DNA from: JAGWAJ01 sp026707615
Lineage (GTDB): Bacteria; Acidobacteriota; Vicinamibacteria; Vicinamibacterales; UBA8438
DNA length: 64,000 nt
Direction: 5' to 3'
Assembly: GCA_965207595.1 (NCBI GenBank)
Contig: CBDBMW010000012.1
Location: forward strand, 2,434,997-2,498,996
In this document: piece after piece, positions 1-7,520 of the stretch
Numbering within the stretch: position 1 is the stretch's first letter
Layout of the letters: every line of letters starts with the position of its first letter
Position numbers and translations under genes: made by a program
Notes under the pieces: generated by a model
Told to the model about the DNA's origin: nothing
Databases searched by the model: none
Seen by the model: the letters and a program-made list of their open reading frames with translations, nothing else

Positions 1-291
1 CGAGCCGACCAGCAGGAGCCAGGTATAGGCCCTCCGCGGTCCGATGCGGTCGCACAGCCAGCCGATGAGAAGGCGTGCGACGACCGTGATGGCGACCGAG
101 CCGATGACCAGCCAGCCGATCTGCGACTGTGTCAGCGCCATCTCGTCGCGGACGATCTTCATGAGCGGCGCGATGCCGAACCAGGCGAAGAAGCAGAGGA
201 AGAACGCGAACCACGTCATGTGGAACGCGCGCATCTGCGGGGTGTCGATGCTGAACAGCCGAATCCGCGTTGCCTTGCTGGTGACCTCCAT
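1..291 (-). CDS. NNP-family nitrate/nitrite transporter (NarK type), N-terminal part
   Basis: Partial: 97 codons, running off the left window edge. The minus-strand translation starts at ATG 291, eight bases after a GGAGG ribosome-binding site. It contains FHMTWFAFFLCFFAWF followed by GIAPLM, the characteristic first membrane segment of the nitrate/nitrite porter family. A second segment ends in RLLIGWLCDRIGPRR, which matches the MFS loop 2-3 signature. The family moves nitrate in or nitrite out across the inner membrane. Substrate and direction cannot be judged from the N-terminus alone. Nothing upstream (292-979) looks like a partner gene. Confidence 0.8.
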   Translation of the reverse strand, partial: MEVTSKATRIRLFSIDTPQMRAFHMTWFAFFLCFFAWFGIAPLMKIVRDEMALTQSQIGWLVIGSVAITVVARLLIGWLCDRIGPRRAYTWLLLVGS

Positions 292-979
292 CGACGGCGC
301 CTCCGACGCGTATGCCCGAAAAAGCAGCGTGGCCGCCGGATGCGGGGGCAGCGTCGATCCGCATCGGCGGCGTTCCCTATAGGGGGATGGCGCCTAGCAA
401 GACTCGGGCCAGCTCTGCGCTCAGGGAAGCGTGAAGCGCCTTGCCATCAACAACGACGGGGCCCGTTCGCGCGACGCGGAGTGCGGAGCCACGGTGCCGG
501 GCGGCGGCGATTCCACATACCTGTGAGGTTGGACTTGCACTGGGCACATTTGTGGCGCGGTGACGGTCCGACGCCCTTCTCCGATCCGCCTCATCGCTGC
601 CTCACGCCATCAAGTGCGAACAGGAATGTAGGTGCCCGCGGGGTCATTCGACAAAGTGGTCAACCACCATAGGGGGTGCGAGCCGCGACCCCGCGCCCAC
701 AGCGGGTTCGCTGGGGCAGGCCCGAGAGATCCGTCGGAAGAGCCACGGCCGAGCGTTGTGAGGCCCGACGCCGTCGACCACCTGGCGGACGTGGTGGGTC
801 CTCCGCTGGCCGGCCGCCTGGTGGACGAGTGCCGGATGCCTGCGGCACGGGGGCGGGGTGGAGCGTAAGGGGCGCGCACCGCCGGCAGGAAGAGGAATGT
901 CACCGACCATCGCGGAGATCGACAAACCCGATCCCGCCCTGCGTCCGACTTGGCACGCGACTTGATTGCCTCGCCGTGC
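292..979. other. Intergenic stretch without a recognisable gene
   Basis: This is about 690 bases between the divergently oriented transporter and porin genes. All open frames here lack recognisable motifs. The only structure I see is a short inverted repeat, GTGGT-ca-ACCAC, at 656-667. Promoters for both neighbours should lie here, but no convincing -35/-10 pair is visible. Confidence 0.5.
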
Positions 980-2464
980 ATGCGAAACTGCTTTCCGCTC
1001 TCCGGCGGCCCGCGGGCGCATCGGCACGTGGTCGACCGGGTCTACCTGGCAGTGGTCGTGCCGCTCGCACTTGCCATCGTGGTTCTCTCTCTCTCGCCCG
1101 TCGCCGCCCAGCTCGGTGAGTCCGATCCGATCGATGCCGACGCTTCGTCGATCGCCTCGCGTTTCGAGCCCGAGGCGCTGGCGGCGTCGGAGGCACCTCC
1201 GGCTCCCGCCGCAACGGACGCCTCGTCGGACTGGCGCGAGATTCTCCCGGGGCTCACCCTCGGCTCCGAGATTCGCCTGCGCAGCGAGAGCCGGCGCAAC
1301 ACCGGGTTCGACCGCGCGCGCGCGGGCAACGACGAGGACTATCTCCTGTCGCGTTACCGGGTCGGCCTGACCTGGGAGCCCAGCGCGCGCGTGACCGGGG
1401 TCGTCGAGCTGCAGGATGCCCGGATGCTGGGCGAGGAGGCGATCAGCGACCGCCGGGCGCCGAACATCTACGTGGACCCTCTCGACCTCCACCAGGCGTA
1501 CCTCGACGTGGGCTTGCCCGGGTCGGCGTCCGTCCCGATCTGGCTCCGGATCGGCCGGCAGAAGCTCGTCTACGGAGCCCAGCGGATGGTCTCACCGCTC
1601 GAATGGGTGAACACCGCCCGCGTGTTCGACGGTGCCCGGATCAGGCTCGATGCCGGTAGGGGCCGCGGCCTCGACGCCTTCGCCACGCGCCTCGTTCCCG
1701 CGCGTCCGACCGGCTTCAACGATCACGCGCCGACCGGGAGCCGCATGTTCAACAGCCAGCTCCACGGCGTCTACTACCACGACGCGTCGCTGCTGCCGAG
1801 AGGACGGGTGGAGGGCTACTGGCTGCTGCGGCGGGAGGCGGGCCTCGACGACGCGGTCCAGACCGTCGGCGCCCGGGTCGACGCGGTCTACGGCCCGTGG
1901 GCCCTCGATGCCGAGCTCGCCCGTCAGGGCGGGCGCTACGGCGGCGTGCCCCACCGCGCGGCCCTGCTGCACATGGGCGGGGCGTTCACCGCGGAACTGC
2001 CGGGCCGGCCGAGGCTGGGCGCGGCGTTCAACTACGGGAGCGGCGACGACGATCCGCACGACGGCGTCCACGCCACGTTCGACCAGCTCTATCCGCTGGG
2101 TCACGCCTACTACGGCATTGTCGACCTGTTCGCGCTCCAGAACCTCCGCAACACGGAGGTCACGGTGGAGGCCGCGCTGCCCGCGAGCATAGAGCTGCGC
2201 GTGGGCGTTCAGGACTTTGCGCTCGCCGCGCCCGGCGCCGACGCCTGGTACGACGTGGGCGGCGCGGTGGTCCACCGGGCCGTCGGCGAGACGCTCTCCC
2301 CGCACGTGGGCAACGAGGTGGACGTCACCATCCGGGTCCCCGTCGGTGACGTGGGACTCGAGGTGGGCTACGGCCGCTTCTTCGGCGGAGCGTACCTGCG
2401 GGACGCCGGCTTCGCGCAGCGAACGGCCGACTTCCTCTACGTGCAGACGACTCTCGGATTCTGA
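980..2464 (+). CDS. Alginate-export-type outer-membrane porin
   Basis: A 494-residue protein with a signal peptide (hydrophobic core LAVVVPLALAIVVLSL, cleavage near PVAAQ). The body alternates hydrophobic and polar residues as in beta-barrels, with RIGRQKLVYGAQRMV and VFDGARIRLD typical of the alginate_export (AlgE-like) family. It ends in a C-terminal Phe, as expected for BAM substrates. Proteins of this family are diffusion channels for anionic solutes, and the actual substrate is unknown. The start is uncertain: TTG 950 and a GTG near 1027 are in frame, and none has a good ribosome-binding site. I chose the only ATG. It stands alone, with no operon partner. Confidence 0.72.
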   Translation: MRNCFPLSGGPRAHRHVVDRVYLAVVVPLALAIVVLSLSPVAAQLGESDPIDADASSIASRFEPEALAASEAPPAPAATDASSDWREILPGLTLGSEIRLRSESRRNTGFDRARAGNDEDYLLSRYRVGLTWEPSARVTGVVELQDARMLGEEAISDRRAPNIYVDPLDLHQAYLDVGLPGSASVPIWLRIGRQKLVYGAQRMVSPLEWVNTARVFDGARIRLDAGRGRGLDAFATRLVPARPTGFNDHAPTGSRMFNSQLHGVYYHDASLLPRGRVEGYWLLRREAGLDDAVQTVGARVDAVYGPWALDAELARQGGRYGGVPHRAALLHMGGAFTAELPGRPRLGAAFNYGSGDDDPHDGVHATFDQLYPLGHAYYGIVDLFALQNLRNTEVTVEAALPASIELRVGVQDFALAAPGADAWYDVGGAVVHRAVGETLSPHVGNEVDVTIRVPVGDVGLEVGYGRFFGGAYLRDAGFAQRTADFLYVQTTLGF

Positions 2465-2523
2465 TCTCCGGCCCTGAGCCCTCATGCTACGCTAGACCTC
2501 GGGAGCGGGTTCCGCCGAGGTTC

Positions 2524-2730
2524 ATGACGTTTCGGATAGAGCTTGACCGCGAGGACGACGGTCGGTGGTTGGCTGAGGTGCCGGCCCTCTCCGGCGTCAT
2601 GTGCTACGGGCAGTCACGGGCGGAGGCGGTCGCTCGCGTCCAGGCGCTGGCGCTTCGGGCAATTGCGGATCGGTTGGAGCACGGCGAAGCCGAACCCGCG
2701 CTGCTGGCGCTGTCGTTCGAGGCGGCGTGA
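2524..2730 (+). CDS. hicB: HicB-like antitoxin
   Basis: A 68-residue protein with the HicB partial RNase-H-like fold signature: IELDREDDGRWLAEVPALSG, then CYGQSRAEAVARVQALALRAIADRLEHGE. Family members neutralise the HicA mRNA interferase and often repress their own operon. GAGG lies just upstream of ATG 2524. Normally a complete hicA follows. Here only the last 20 codons of one remain (2731-2793), so this antitoxin appears to have lost its toxin. The C-terminus lacks a separate DNA-binding domain, as in the short HicB type. Confidence 0.8.
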   Translation: MTFRIELDREDDGRWLAEVPALSGVMCYGQSRAEAVARVQALALRAIADRLEHGEAEPALLALSFEAA

Positions 2731-2793
2731 GTCGGCCCCAAGATGTTGGCGCGTATTGCGCGGCGGACAGGACTCCAGCCAGAGGATCTGTAA
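2731..2793 (+). pseudogene. Truncated hicA remnant (C-terminal tail only)
   Basis: Directly after the hicB stop codon the same frame reads VGPKMLARIARRTGLQPEDL and stops at TAA 2791-2793. This is the conserved C-terminal tail I know from HicA toxins that accompany this HicB type (IGPxMLxRIAxxTGLxPEDL). The roughly 50 N-terminal residues, with the catalytic His and double-stranded-RNA-binding fold, are absent. There is no start codon between the hicB stop and the tail. The simplest reading is an in-frame internal deletion that fused the end of hicB to the end of hicA. Confidence 0.6.
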
Positions 2794-2928
2794 GCGAGCG
2801 CGCCTGCCGCCGGCTGGAGCCAAGACCGATCAGCCGCCCGCAGAGTGTCTACAGCGCGAAGCGATTCGGGAGGCGGGCGCGACAGGCCGAAGAGGGTTTC
2901 GGCTGCGACGGGCGCGAGAGCAGGAGCA

Positions 2929-3189
2929 TCAGAGCGGCGGGTGCGTGCGACTCCGCCGAGCGTTCTCGACGGCCTTCCGGAAGTCCTGTTCGGCCTGCTG
3001 GAGATCCCGCAGATCGGTGTCGCTCAGGTGAGCGTTCGAGAACAGCTCCGGAGGCCAGCGAGAGAGTTCTTCAACGGCACGCTGGCACGATTCCACGATC
3101 AACCGGTTCCGACTCGTACCCCGCTCCGCTGCGATCCGATCCAGACTGGCCAGCAGCGCCTGCGGCAGATGAACGCTCGTGTTCGGCAT
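2929..3189 (-). CDS. Ribbon-helix-helix (CopG-like) antitoxin-type regulator
   Basis: An 86-residue protein starting at ATG 3189 with AGGAG six bases upstream; the longer frame from 3213 is not needed. Residues 1-45 (MPNTSVHLPQALLASLDRIA, then RGTSRNRLIVESCQRAVEEL) form a classical RHH DNA-binding domain with a beta strand and two helices. The C-terminal half is a charged tail, as in antitoxins that wrap around a toxin. No complete toxin follows. The stop codon overlaps an ATG (TGATG, 2927-2931) that opens only a 26-codon frame to 2849 with no recognisable domain. It is either a toxin remnant or meaningless. A solitary transcriptional regulator is the alternative. Confidence 0.72.
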   Translation of the reverse strand: MPNTSVHLPQALLASLDRIAAERGTSRNRLIVESCQRAVEELSRWPPELFSNAHLSDTDLRDLQQAEQDFRKAVENARRSRTHPPL

Positions 3190-3313
3190 AACGCTCCTAC
3201 CCAAACATGTCATACCACGTCGGCAGGCTGCCCTCGCCGCCGCCCGCAGTGCGGCAGCGGGTCGTCGCGTGCGCTATGATCGGACCTGAATTCGGTTCGT
3301 TTTCGAGGTGTTC

Positions 3314-3592
3314 ATGCCGACGACAGTCGTCAGTCTGAGCGAATTCAAGGCCAGGGCAGCGCAGATGCTCGCCGACATGAAGGCCACCGAGCGCGAGGTC
3401 GTCCTGACGCAACGCGGGGCGGCGAGCGCGGTGGTGCAGGACTTCGAAGCGTATGAGCGCCAGCGAAATGCGCTTCTCATGTTGAAGCTCATGGTGCAGG
3501 GTGAGGCTGACATCCAGGCGGGGCGGACGACTCCGCAGGATCAGGTGTTCGCGGAGATCAAGGCTGGCTTGACCACGCCGGCGGATGGCTGA
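3314..3592 (+). CDS. Phd/YefM-family antitoxin
   Basis: A 92-residue protein with the Phd/YefM N-terminal DNA-binding fold: VVSLSEFKARAAQMLADMK, then the strand REVVLTQRGAASAVVQDFEAYE. The C-terminal region is the toxin-binding tail. ATG 3314 is preceded by GAGG at 3305-3308; the GTG at 3308 overlaps that site, so I reject it. The gene overlaps the ParE toxin by 8 bases, the usual translational coupling. A TATGAT -10-like hexamer at 3275-3280 is a plausible promoter. Antitoxins of this family repress their own operon with the toxin as corepressor. Confidence 0.85.
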   Translation: MPTTVVSLSEFKARAAQMLADMKATEREVVLTQRGAASAVVQDFEAYERQRNALLMLKLMVQGEADIQAGRTTPQDQVFAEIKAGLTTPADG

Positions 3593-3908
3593 CTTCAAGG
3601 TTCTGTGGACCGAGGCGGCGAAGCTCGACCTTCAGCTCATCGTCTCGTTCATTGCCGAAGGGAGCCCCGCTCGTGCCCTTGAGGTGTCGCAGCAGGTGGA
3701 GCGGCGCTGCAGGGCTCTCGGCTCCTTCCCGGAGCGGGGTCGCATCGTCCCCGAGCTGAGAGCGGTGGGCGTTCTCGTCTACCGGGAGCTGATCGAAGGG
3801 CGATGGCGCATCGTGTATCGATTCGATGCGGATCGTGTCCACGTCACGGCGGTTCTCGACGCCCGTCGCGATCTGTCCAGCCTGCTGCTCGAACGGCTGG
3901 GCCGATGA
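3585..3908 (+). CDS. RelE/ParE-family toxin
   Basis: A 107-residue protein matching the ParE type: MADFKVLWTEAAKLDLQLIV, GSPARALEVSQQVERRCRAL, FPERGRIVPEL, and the closing strands YRELIEGRWRIVYRFDADRV with VLDARRDL. The family comprises gyrase poisons (ParE) or ribosome-dependent mRNA endonucleases (RelE). The longer N-terminal helices and the RELIEGRWRIVYR strand favour ParE. Sequence alone does not settle the target. It overlaps its Phd-type antitoxin by 8 bases and is full length, so this is the one intact toxin-antitoxin pair of the patch. Confidence 0.85.
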   Translation: MADFKVLWTEAAKLDLQLIVSFIAEGSPARALEVSQQVERRCRALGSFPERGRIVPELRAVGVLVYRELIEGRWRIVYRFDADRVHVTAVLDARRDLSSLLLERLGR

Positions 3909-4014
3909 GCGTCGGCAGTGTCCCCGCGGTCCGGTCGGTGCTGGGGGCTGCCGAAATCCACAGCGTTCCCTTCTGCGGCGCAAGCTCCTAGACTGTTGGC
4001 AGGGAGGGGCGACG

Positions 4015-4386
4015 ATGCGAACGGGCTTGATCGCGCTGTGTGCTGCGCTCGGGTGCGCCGCCGGCTGTCAGCAGGCTCCGCTGGACGACTTGCGCGGCGG
4101 GGCCCAGGAAGTGTTCGACGACGCGCGGAACCGGGTCGAGGCGATCGGCGAGCTCTCGACGGAGGAGCTGCGCGAGATCTGGGCCATCGAGTACCGCACC
4201 GTCTTCGTGGCCGACGCCGACATGGGGACCCTGGACGAGCGCCTGAACGTCCTCGGCCAGGAGCGCTGGGACTGCTACCACGTGAGCGAGGAGGAGGACG
4301 GGACGGTCTTCTACTTCAAGCGTCGGAAGTCGAACGCCCTCGCCCACCTCACGAACCTGCTTCGGTTGGGCGCCATCGCGTTCTGA
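4015..4386 (+). CDS. Small putative lipoprotein with a DUF4177-like C-terminus
   Basis: A 123-residue protein. ATG 4015 follows the strong site AGGGAGGGG. The N-terminus MRTGLIALCAALGCAAGCQQ is a lipoprotein signal with the lipidated Cys at position 18. Residues 50-110 (LREIWAIEYRTVFV, LNVLGQERWDCYHVSEEE, TVFYFKRR) resemble the short DUF4177-type fold, in which an RWDCY/V motif precedes a strand. The protein is probably periplasmic and membrane-anchored. Function is not known. It has no operon partner: the next gene runs on the other strand. Confidence 0.6.
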   Translation: MRTGLIALCAALGCAAGCQQAPLDDLRGGAQEVFDDARNRVEAIGELSTEELREIWAIEYRTVFVADADMGTLDERLNVLGQERWDCYHVSEEEDGTVFYFKRRKSNALAHLTNLLRLGAIAF

Positions 4387-4525
4387 GGCCGCCGGCGCGG
4401 GGGCGTGGTGTCCGCGAACTCCTGACCCGGTCGGGGCTCGCCCGCTCGAGCCGGGCGCAACCCTGGCGGGCGCCCTCGGCCCGGCGTTCGGGGCGGGCCA
4501 CGGAGCAGGCGGGCTCGACGGTCGG

Positions 4526-5023
4526 TCAGTCGCAGGCGATCAGCTTCCGGGCCGGGTTGGCCATGTTGGCCAGGATGCGCCACCCGCCGTCCACCTTGGC
4601 GAAGAGGTAGCTCGACGCTCCGCTCATCAGCACCGTCCCGTCCGTCCGGTAACGCGTGAAGTACGCGCTCAGCAGGGCGGTGCCCGCGTTGATCACGCAG
4701 ATCTCGGTGCGGTCTGTCTCCGAGCGATCGTAGCGCTCGGGAGCGAGCTGCCGGTGGATGGCGTCGAAGGAGGCCTCCGTCTCCGCCGCCGTCCCCAGGA
4801 CGGTCGCGCCGCCCGCTCCGATGCGGAACGACGGGGCGGAGTAGACCTCGGCCGCGATCACGTCCGTGCGCCGGGTGGAGAACGCTTCGATGTAGGCGTC
4901 CCACGCCGCGCGCACCTCTTCCTTCACCTTCGCCTCGGGCAGGTCCTGGGCGGCGAGCCCCGGAGCGAGCGACACGCTCAGCAGAAGGGCCAGAGCGGCG
5001 GACGATGCGGCTCGGTGGGGCAT
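4526..5023 (-). CDS. Secreted NTF2-like/DUF4440-type protein
   Basis: A 165-residue protein. ATG 5023 has GAGGAG upstream. An open frame extends further back, but only through the tRNA-Leu, so I discard that extension. A signal peptide (AALALLLSVSLAPGLAAQ) precedes an alpha+beta cone domain: VRAAWDAYIEAFSTRRTDVI, SFRIGAGGATVLG, and the closing strands SSYLFAKVDGGWRILANM. This arrangement is typical of nuclear-transport-factor-2-like proteins of the DUF4440/SnoaL group, which bind small ligands in a pocket. No catalytic residue can be assigned. It lies downstream of the gap-pgk-tpiA-secG-tRNA-Leu run. Confidence 0.7.
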   Translation of the reverse strand: MPHRAASSAALALLLSVSLAPGLAAQDLPEAKVKEEVRAAWDAYIEAFSTRRTDVIAAEVYSAPSFRIGAGGATVLGTAAETEASFDAIHRQLAPERYDRSETDRTEICVINAGTALLSAYFTRYRTDGTVLMSGASSYLFAKVDGGWRILANMANPARKLIACD

Positions 5024-5044
5024 GGGACTCCTCGATGGGGATGA

Positions 5045-5132
5045 TGGTGCGGAAGGGGGGATTTGAACCCCCATGAGCCTTCGGCTCGCCAGCCCCTCAA
5101 GCTGGTGCGTCTGCCAGTTCCGCCACTTCCGC
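5045..5132 (-). tRNA. tRNA-Leu (anticodon GAG)
   Basis: A class II tRNA with a long variable arm. The acceptor GCGGAAG pairs with CTTCCGC. The anticodon loop is CTTGAGG (anticodon GAG), and the T arm contains GGTTCAAATCC. The CCA end is encoded (5047-5045 on the minus strand). It follows secG, the same position as in the secG-tRNA-Leu pair of many bacteria. Confidence 0.96.
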
Positions 5133-5186
5133 AAGTGGATGGGGAGCAGGGCGCCGGCGCGCCCTCGCGGGCGCGTCCCCGGCCGG

Positions 5187-5525
5187 CTACTGCGGCTCCT
5201 GGTCCGGCGTGCCGCCCGCCGGGGGCGCCGGCACCGTCTCGACCGCGGTGACGTCCGCGGACTCGACCCCGCTCACGACCGACCCGGGCTCCTGCTGGCC
5301 CATGATGGCGAGCACGAGCGCGCCGATCATGAACATCGCGCCGAGGACGGTGGTGGCGCGCGTGAGGACGGTGGCGCCGGAGCGCGCCCCGAACGCGGCC
5401 TGCGTGCCGCCCCCGCCGCCGAACGCGGCCGCCACGTCGCCGCCCTTGCCCTGCTGCAGGAGCACGATCAGCACGAGCAGCAGGCACACGACGACGTACA
5501 CACCGGTTACTACCATGCCAAGCAT
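5187..5525 (-). CDS. secG: Preprotein translocase subunit SecG
   Basis: A 112-residue protein with the SecG pattern: a first membrane segment (GVYVVVCLLLVLIVLLQQGKG), a Gly-rich cytosolic loop ending in FGARSGATVLTRATTVLGAM, and a second membrane segment (FMIGALVLAIM). It is an auxiliary subunit of the SecYEG channel. The C-terminal 35 residues are an acidic, Pro-rich tail with no counterpart in E. coli SecG. It lies just downstream of tpiA in the conserved gap-pgk-tpiA-secG order. A TATAAT hexamer in the 17-base gap suggests some independent transcription. Confidence 0.95.
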   Translation of the reverse strand: MLGMVVTGVYVVVCLLLVLIVLLQQGKGGDVAAAFGGGGGTQAAFGARSGATVLTRATTVLGAMFMIGALVLAIMGQQEPGSVVSGVESADVTAVETVPAPPAGGTPDQEPQ

Positions 5526-5533
5526 AGCGAACG

Positions 5534-5539
5534 ATTATA
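5534..5539 (-). promoter_or_regulatory. Candidate -10 box (TATAAT) for secG
   Basis: There is a perfect TATAAT on the minus strand between the tpiA stop and the secG start. Such AT-rich words are rare at this GC content. The predicted start of transcription would fall at or just before the secG ATG, leaving almost no leader. No good -35 hexamer is visible 16-18 bases upstream, inside tpiA. Confidence 0.35.
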
Positions 5540-5542
5540 CCT

Positions 5543-6310
5543 CTATCCCGCCGCCCGGCGGGCCGCGGCCACGATCTCGGCGAAGCTGGCGGGATCGAGG
5601 CTCGCGCCGCCGACGAGGGCGCCGTCGACGTCCGCCTGGCCGGCGATCGCCTCCGCGTTGGCCGGCTTGACGCTCCCCCCGTAGAGGAGCCGGCACGCGT
5701 CGGCCGCGTCCGCGCCGCCGAGACCGGCGAGGCAGCGCCGGATGTGCGCGTGCGCGTCCTGGGCCTGGTCCGGCGTTGCGGTGCGTCCGGTCCCGATGGC
5801 CCACACCGGCTCGTAGGCGACGACGAGGGCGGCCAGCTCGGCCGGTGTCACGCCGGCTAGGCTCCCGTCGATCTGCCGGGCCAGCACGGCCGGCGTCTTG
5901 CCGGCCTCCCGCTGGTCGAGCGTCTCCCCGACGCAGACGATCGGTGTCAGCCCGGCGTCGATCGCGGCGCGCGTTTTGCGGGCGACCAGGGCGTCGTCCT
6001 CCCCGAAGAGCTGGCGCCGCTCGGAATGCCCCAGGATGACGTGGCTGGCCCCGGCGCCGGCCAGCATCCCCGGGCTGATCTCGCCCGTGAACGCCCCCTC
6101 GGGGGCCCAGTGGAGGTTCTGCCCGGCGACCGCGATCCGCGTATCCCGGCAGGCGTCCGCCACCGCGCCCAGGGCCGTGAACGGCGGCGCGAGCACGACG
6201 TCGGCATCCGTGACGGCGGCCACCCGGGGCGCGAACGCCGTCACGAAGGCGACGGCCTCCGGCACCGTCTTGTGCATCTTCCAGTTGGCGGCGAGCAGCG
6301 GTGTCCTCAT
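5543..6310 (-). CDS. tpiA: Triosephosphate isomerase
   Basis: A 255-residue enzyme interconverting dihydroxyacetone phosphate and glyceraldehyde 3-phosphate in glycolysis and gluconeogenesis. The catalytic set is present: Lys11 in NWKM, His95 in ILGHSERR and Glu167 in VAYEPVWAIGTG. The phosphate-gripping LLYGGSVK loop follows. Length is normal. The start ATG overlaps the pgk stop (ATGA), so translation is coupled to pgk in the gap-pgk-tpiA-secG transcript. Confidence 0.98.
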   Translation of the reverse strand: MRTPLLAANWKMHKTVPEAVAFVTAFAPRVAAVTDADVVLAPPFTALGAVADACRDTRIAVAGQNLHWAPEGAFTGEISPGMLAGAGASHVILGHSERRQLFGEDDALVARKTRAAIDAGLTPIVCVGETLDQREAGKTPAVLARQIDGSLAGVTPAELAALVVAYEPVWAIGTGRTATPDQAQDAHAHIRRCLAGLGGADAADACRLLYGGSVKPANAEAIAGQADVDGALVGGASLDPASFAEIVAAARRAAG

Positions 6311-7509
6311 GAGTCGGGCCGTTCTCCGTCGGGCAGCGCGGCCACCCCGGGCAGCGTCCGGCCGCCGAGGAACTCGAGCGATGCGCCGCCTCCGGTCGAG
6401 ATGTGCGTGATCCTGTCGCTCACTCCCGCCCGTGCCACGGCGGCCACCGAATCGCCGCCGCCGATGACGGTCGTGCCGGCGCAGTCGGCCACGGCGTGGG
6501 CGACGGCCATCGTGCCGGCGCCGAACGCGTCGATCTCGAACACGCCCAGGGGGCCGTTCCAGACGACGGTCCGGGAGCCGCCGATCGCCGCCGCGAACGC
6601 CCGCCGCGCGCGTGCGCCGATGTCCACCCCGATGCGGGTCCCGATGGCCGGGTCGTCGACGGCCAGCTCCTCGTGGGCGGCGTCCGCGTCCAGGCGATCG
6701 GCTACCACGTGGTCGGCGGGCAGGGCCAGGCGCACGCCGCGCTCGGCCGCGCTCTGCTCGACGCGCCGGGTCGCGTCGAGCAGGTCCGGCTCGACCAGCG
6801 AGCCCCCGACCGGCAGCCCGCGCGCCTTGAAGAAGGTGTATGCCATGGCGCCGCCGACGAGCAGGGCGTCGACCCGTCCGAGGAGATTCTCGATCACCTC
6901 CAGCTTGCCGGACACCTTGGCGCCGCCGAGCACCGCGGTGAACGGCCGCGCCGGCGAGGCCAGGAGCGCGCCGAGGTGCTCGAGCTCGCTGGCCAGCAGC
7001 AGGCCGGCGCCCGCGTCGGCGACGAGCGGCACGATGCCCGCCGTGGAGGCGTGCGCCCGGTGGGCGGCGCCGAACGCGTCGTTCACGTAGGCGTCGACCG
7101 GCGCCGCGAGCTCACGGGCGAAGTCCGGGTCGTTGCGTTCCTCTCCCGCGTGGAAGCGGAGGTTCTCGAGGAGGATCAGGGTCCCCGCCCCGGCGTCCGC
7201 GATCGCCTGCCGGGCCGCGGGACCGACGGCGTCCGGCGCCAGCGTCACCCGACGGTCCAGCAGTTCTGCCAGTCGGGCCGCGACCGGCGCGAGACTGAGG
7301 GCCGGCTTCACGGCGCCCTTCGGCCGGCCGAGATGGGAGGCCAGGACCGGTGTGGCGCCCCGCTCGAGGGCCAGCCGCAGCGTCGGGAGCGCGGCGCGGA
7401 TGCGCGTGTCGTCCGCCACCGCGCCGTCGGCGAGGGGCACGTTGAAGTCGACGCGCACGAACACGCGCCGGCCGGCCAGGTCGAGGTCGCGAATGGAGCG
7501 CTTGCGCAC
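6307..7509 (-). CDS. pgk: Phosphoglycerate kinase
   Basis: A 400-residue cytosolic kinase making ATP from 1,3-bisphosphoglycerate. The N-terminal substrate motif RVFVRVDFNVPL, the SHLGRPKG loop, GGAKVSGK and the nucleotide loop TVIGGGDSVAA are all present. I place the start at GTG 7509, 12 bases after the gap stop. The open frame continues upstream, but only antisense to gap coding sequence. The stop overlaps the tpiA start by four bases. Length is typical of bacterial PGK. Confidence 0.96.
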   Translation of the reverse strand: MRKRSIRDLDLAGRRVFVRVDFNVPLADGAVADDTRIRAALPTLRLALERGATPVLASHLGRPKGAVKPALSLAPVAARLAELLDRRVTLAPDAVGPAARQAIADAGAGTLILLENLRFHAGEERNDPDFARELAAPVDAYVNDAFGAAHRAHASTAGIVPLVADAGAGLLLASELEHLGALLASPARPFTAVLGGAKVSGKLEVIENLLGRVDALLVGGAMAYTFFKARGLPVGGSLVEPDLLDATRRVEQSAAERGVRLALPADHVVADRLDADAAHEELAVDDPAIGTRIGVDIGARARRAFAAAIGGSRTVVWNGPLGVFEIDAFGAGTMAVAHAVADCAGTTVIGGGDSVAAVARAGVSDRITHISTGGGASLEFLGGRTLPGVAALPDGERPDS

Positions 7510-7520
7510 GGCCCGTTTCG

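Noticed and set aside
311..436. 41-codon frame after the transporter gene
   Set aside because: No motif, no ribosome-binding site and no recognisable composition; likely chance.
2614..2823. Minus-strand frame opposite hicB
   Set aside because: It is antisense to hicB and the hicA remnant and has no domain signature.
5024..5134. N-terminal extension of the NTF2-like protein (RKWRNWQTHQLEG...)
   Set aside because: This is translated tRNA-Leu sequence. The good ribosome-binding site and signal peptide start at 5023.
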